Assembly (NCBI GenBank): GCA_947074225.1
Contig: CAMTOX010000115.1
Coordinates: 1-6,465 of the forward strand
Reading direction: 5' to 3'
Length of the DNA stretch: 6,465 nt
Origin: an uncultured bacterium
Lineage (GTDB): Bacteria; Bacteroidota; Bacteroidia; Bacteroidales; Paludibacteraceae
Made by a program: the position numbers and the translations under genes. Below are positions 6,380-6,465 of the stretch, piece by piece (the stretch's first letter is position 1; each line of letters starts with the position of its first letter). The notes below the pieces were generated by a model, which saw only the letters and a list, made by a program, of their open reading frames with translations, was not told the origin of the DNA and did not search any database.

Positions 6380-6465
6380 TTAAACCACCTCGATATGACT
6401 CCTTCCGTTAGAATCTTTTATCACCCGAATTTGAGTCTGTATACGTTCAGTCATCTCTGCCACGT
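6380..6465 (-). CDS. C-terminal end of an unrecognised minus-strand protein
   Basis: On the minus strand an open frame enters from the right edge and runs for 27 complete codons to a TAA stop (complement of 6380-6382), with two bases of a cut codon at 6464-6465. It reads VAEMTERIQTQIRVIKDSN and ends GRSHIEVV. The frame is convergent with the barrel gene and stops just before the shared hairpin, which is what a true gene end would look like. The fragment is too short to name. A Met is the fourth visible residue but there is no reason to place a start there. Confidence 0.55.
   Translation of the reverse strand, partial: VAEMTERIQTQIRVIKDSNGRSHIEVV

Overview
The window looks like a chromosomal segment from a member of the Bacteroidota, most likely the order Bacteroidales. 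The signs are a large exported protein ending in what reads as a type IX secretion system (T9SS) type A sorting domain, an adjacent outer-membrane beta-barrel protein with a typical 'AQ' signal-peptidase junction, start codons without Shine-Dalgarno sequences, and a perfect Bacteroidota-type TAnnTTTG promoter element. I cannot name the genus.

Layout: (1) positions 1-62 hold the last 19 codons of an unrecognised plus-strand gene, followed by two consecutive hairpins (60-86 and 104-148), the second a convincing intrinsic terminator. (2) Positions 150-379 are an AT-rich intergenic region with a candidate promoter at 291-298 and an untranslated leader of roughly 75 nt. (3) Positions 380-5299 encode a 1639-residue exported, cysteine-rich, multi-repeat surface or secreted protein. 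(4) Six nucleotides later, positions 5306-6313 encode a 335-residue outer-membrane beta-barrel protein. (5) A 14-bp perfect hairpin (6319-6361) ends the operon. (6) A convergent minus-strand gene enters from the right edge and stops at 6380.

The two complete genes form a self-contained bicistronic unit bounded by terminators. The first protein should cross the inner membrane by its signal peptide and the outer membrane by the T9SS, probably ending on the cell surface or in the medium. The second should sit in the outer membrane. Their tight coupling suggests the barrel may serve the large protein, but the sequence shows no enzyme or catalytic motif in either, so the function remains open. The large protein has an ordered plan: signal peptide, four diverged GCDS-type repeats, a central region of about seven cysteine-bounded Ig/SprB-like units, six regular 52-residue GCDS repeats, a cap with an Ig-like domain, then the sorting domain. 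By eye it also carries about 39 copies of the Bacteroidota O-glycosylation sequon D-(S/T)-(A/I/L/M/T/V), all before residue 1380.
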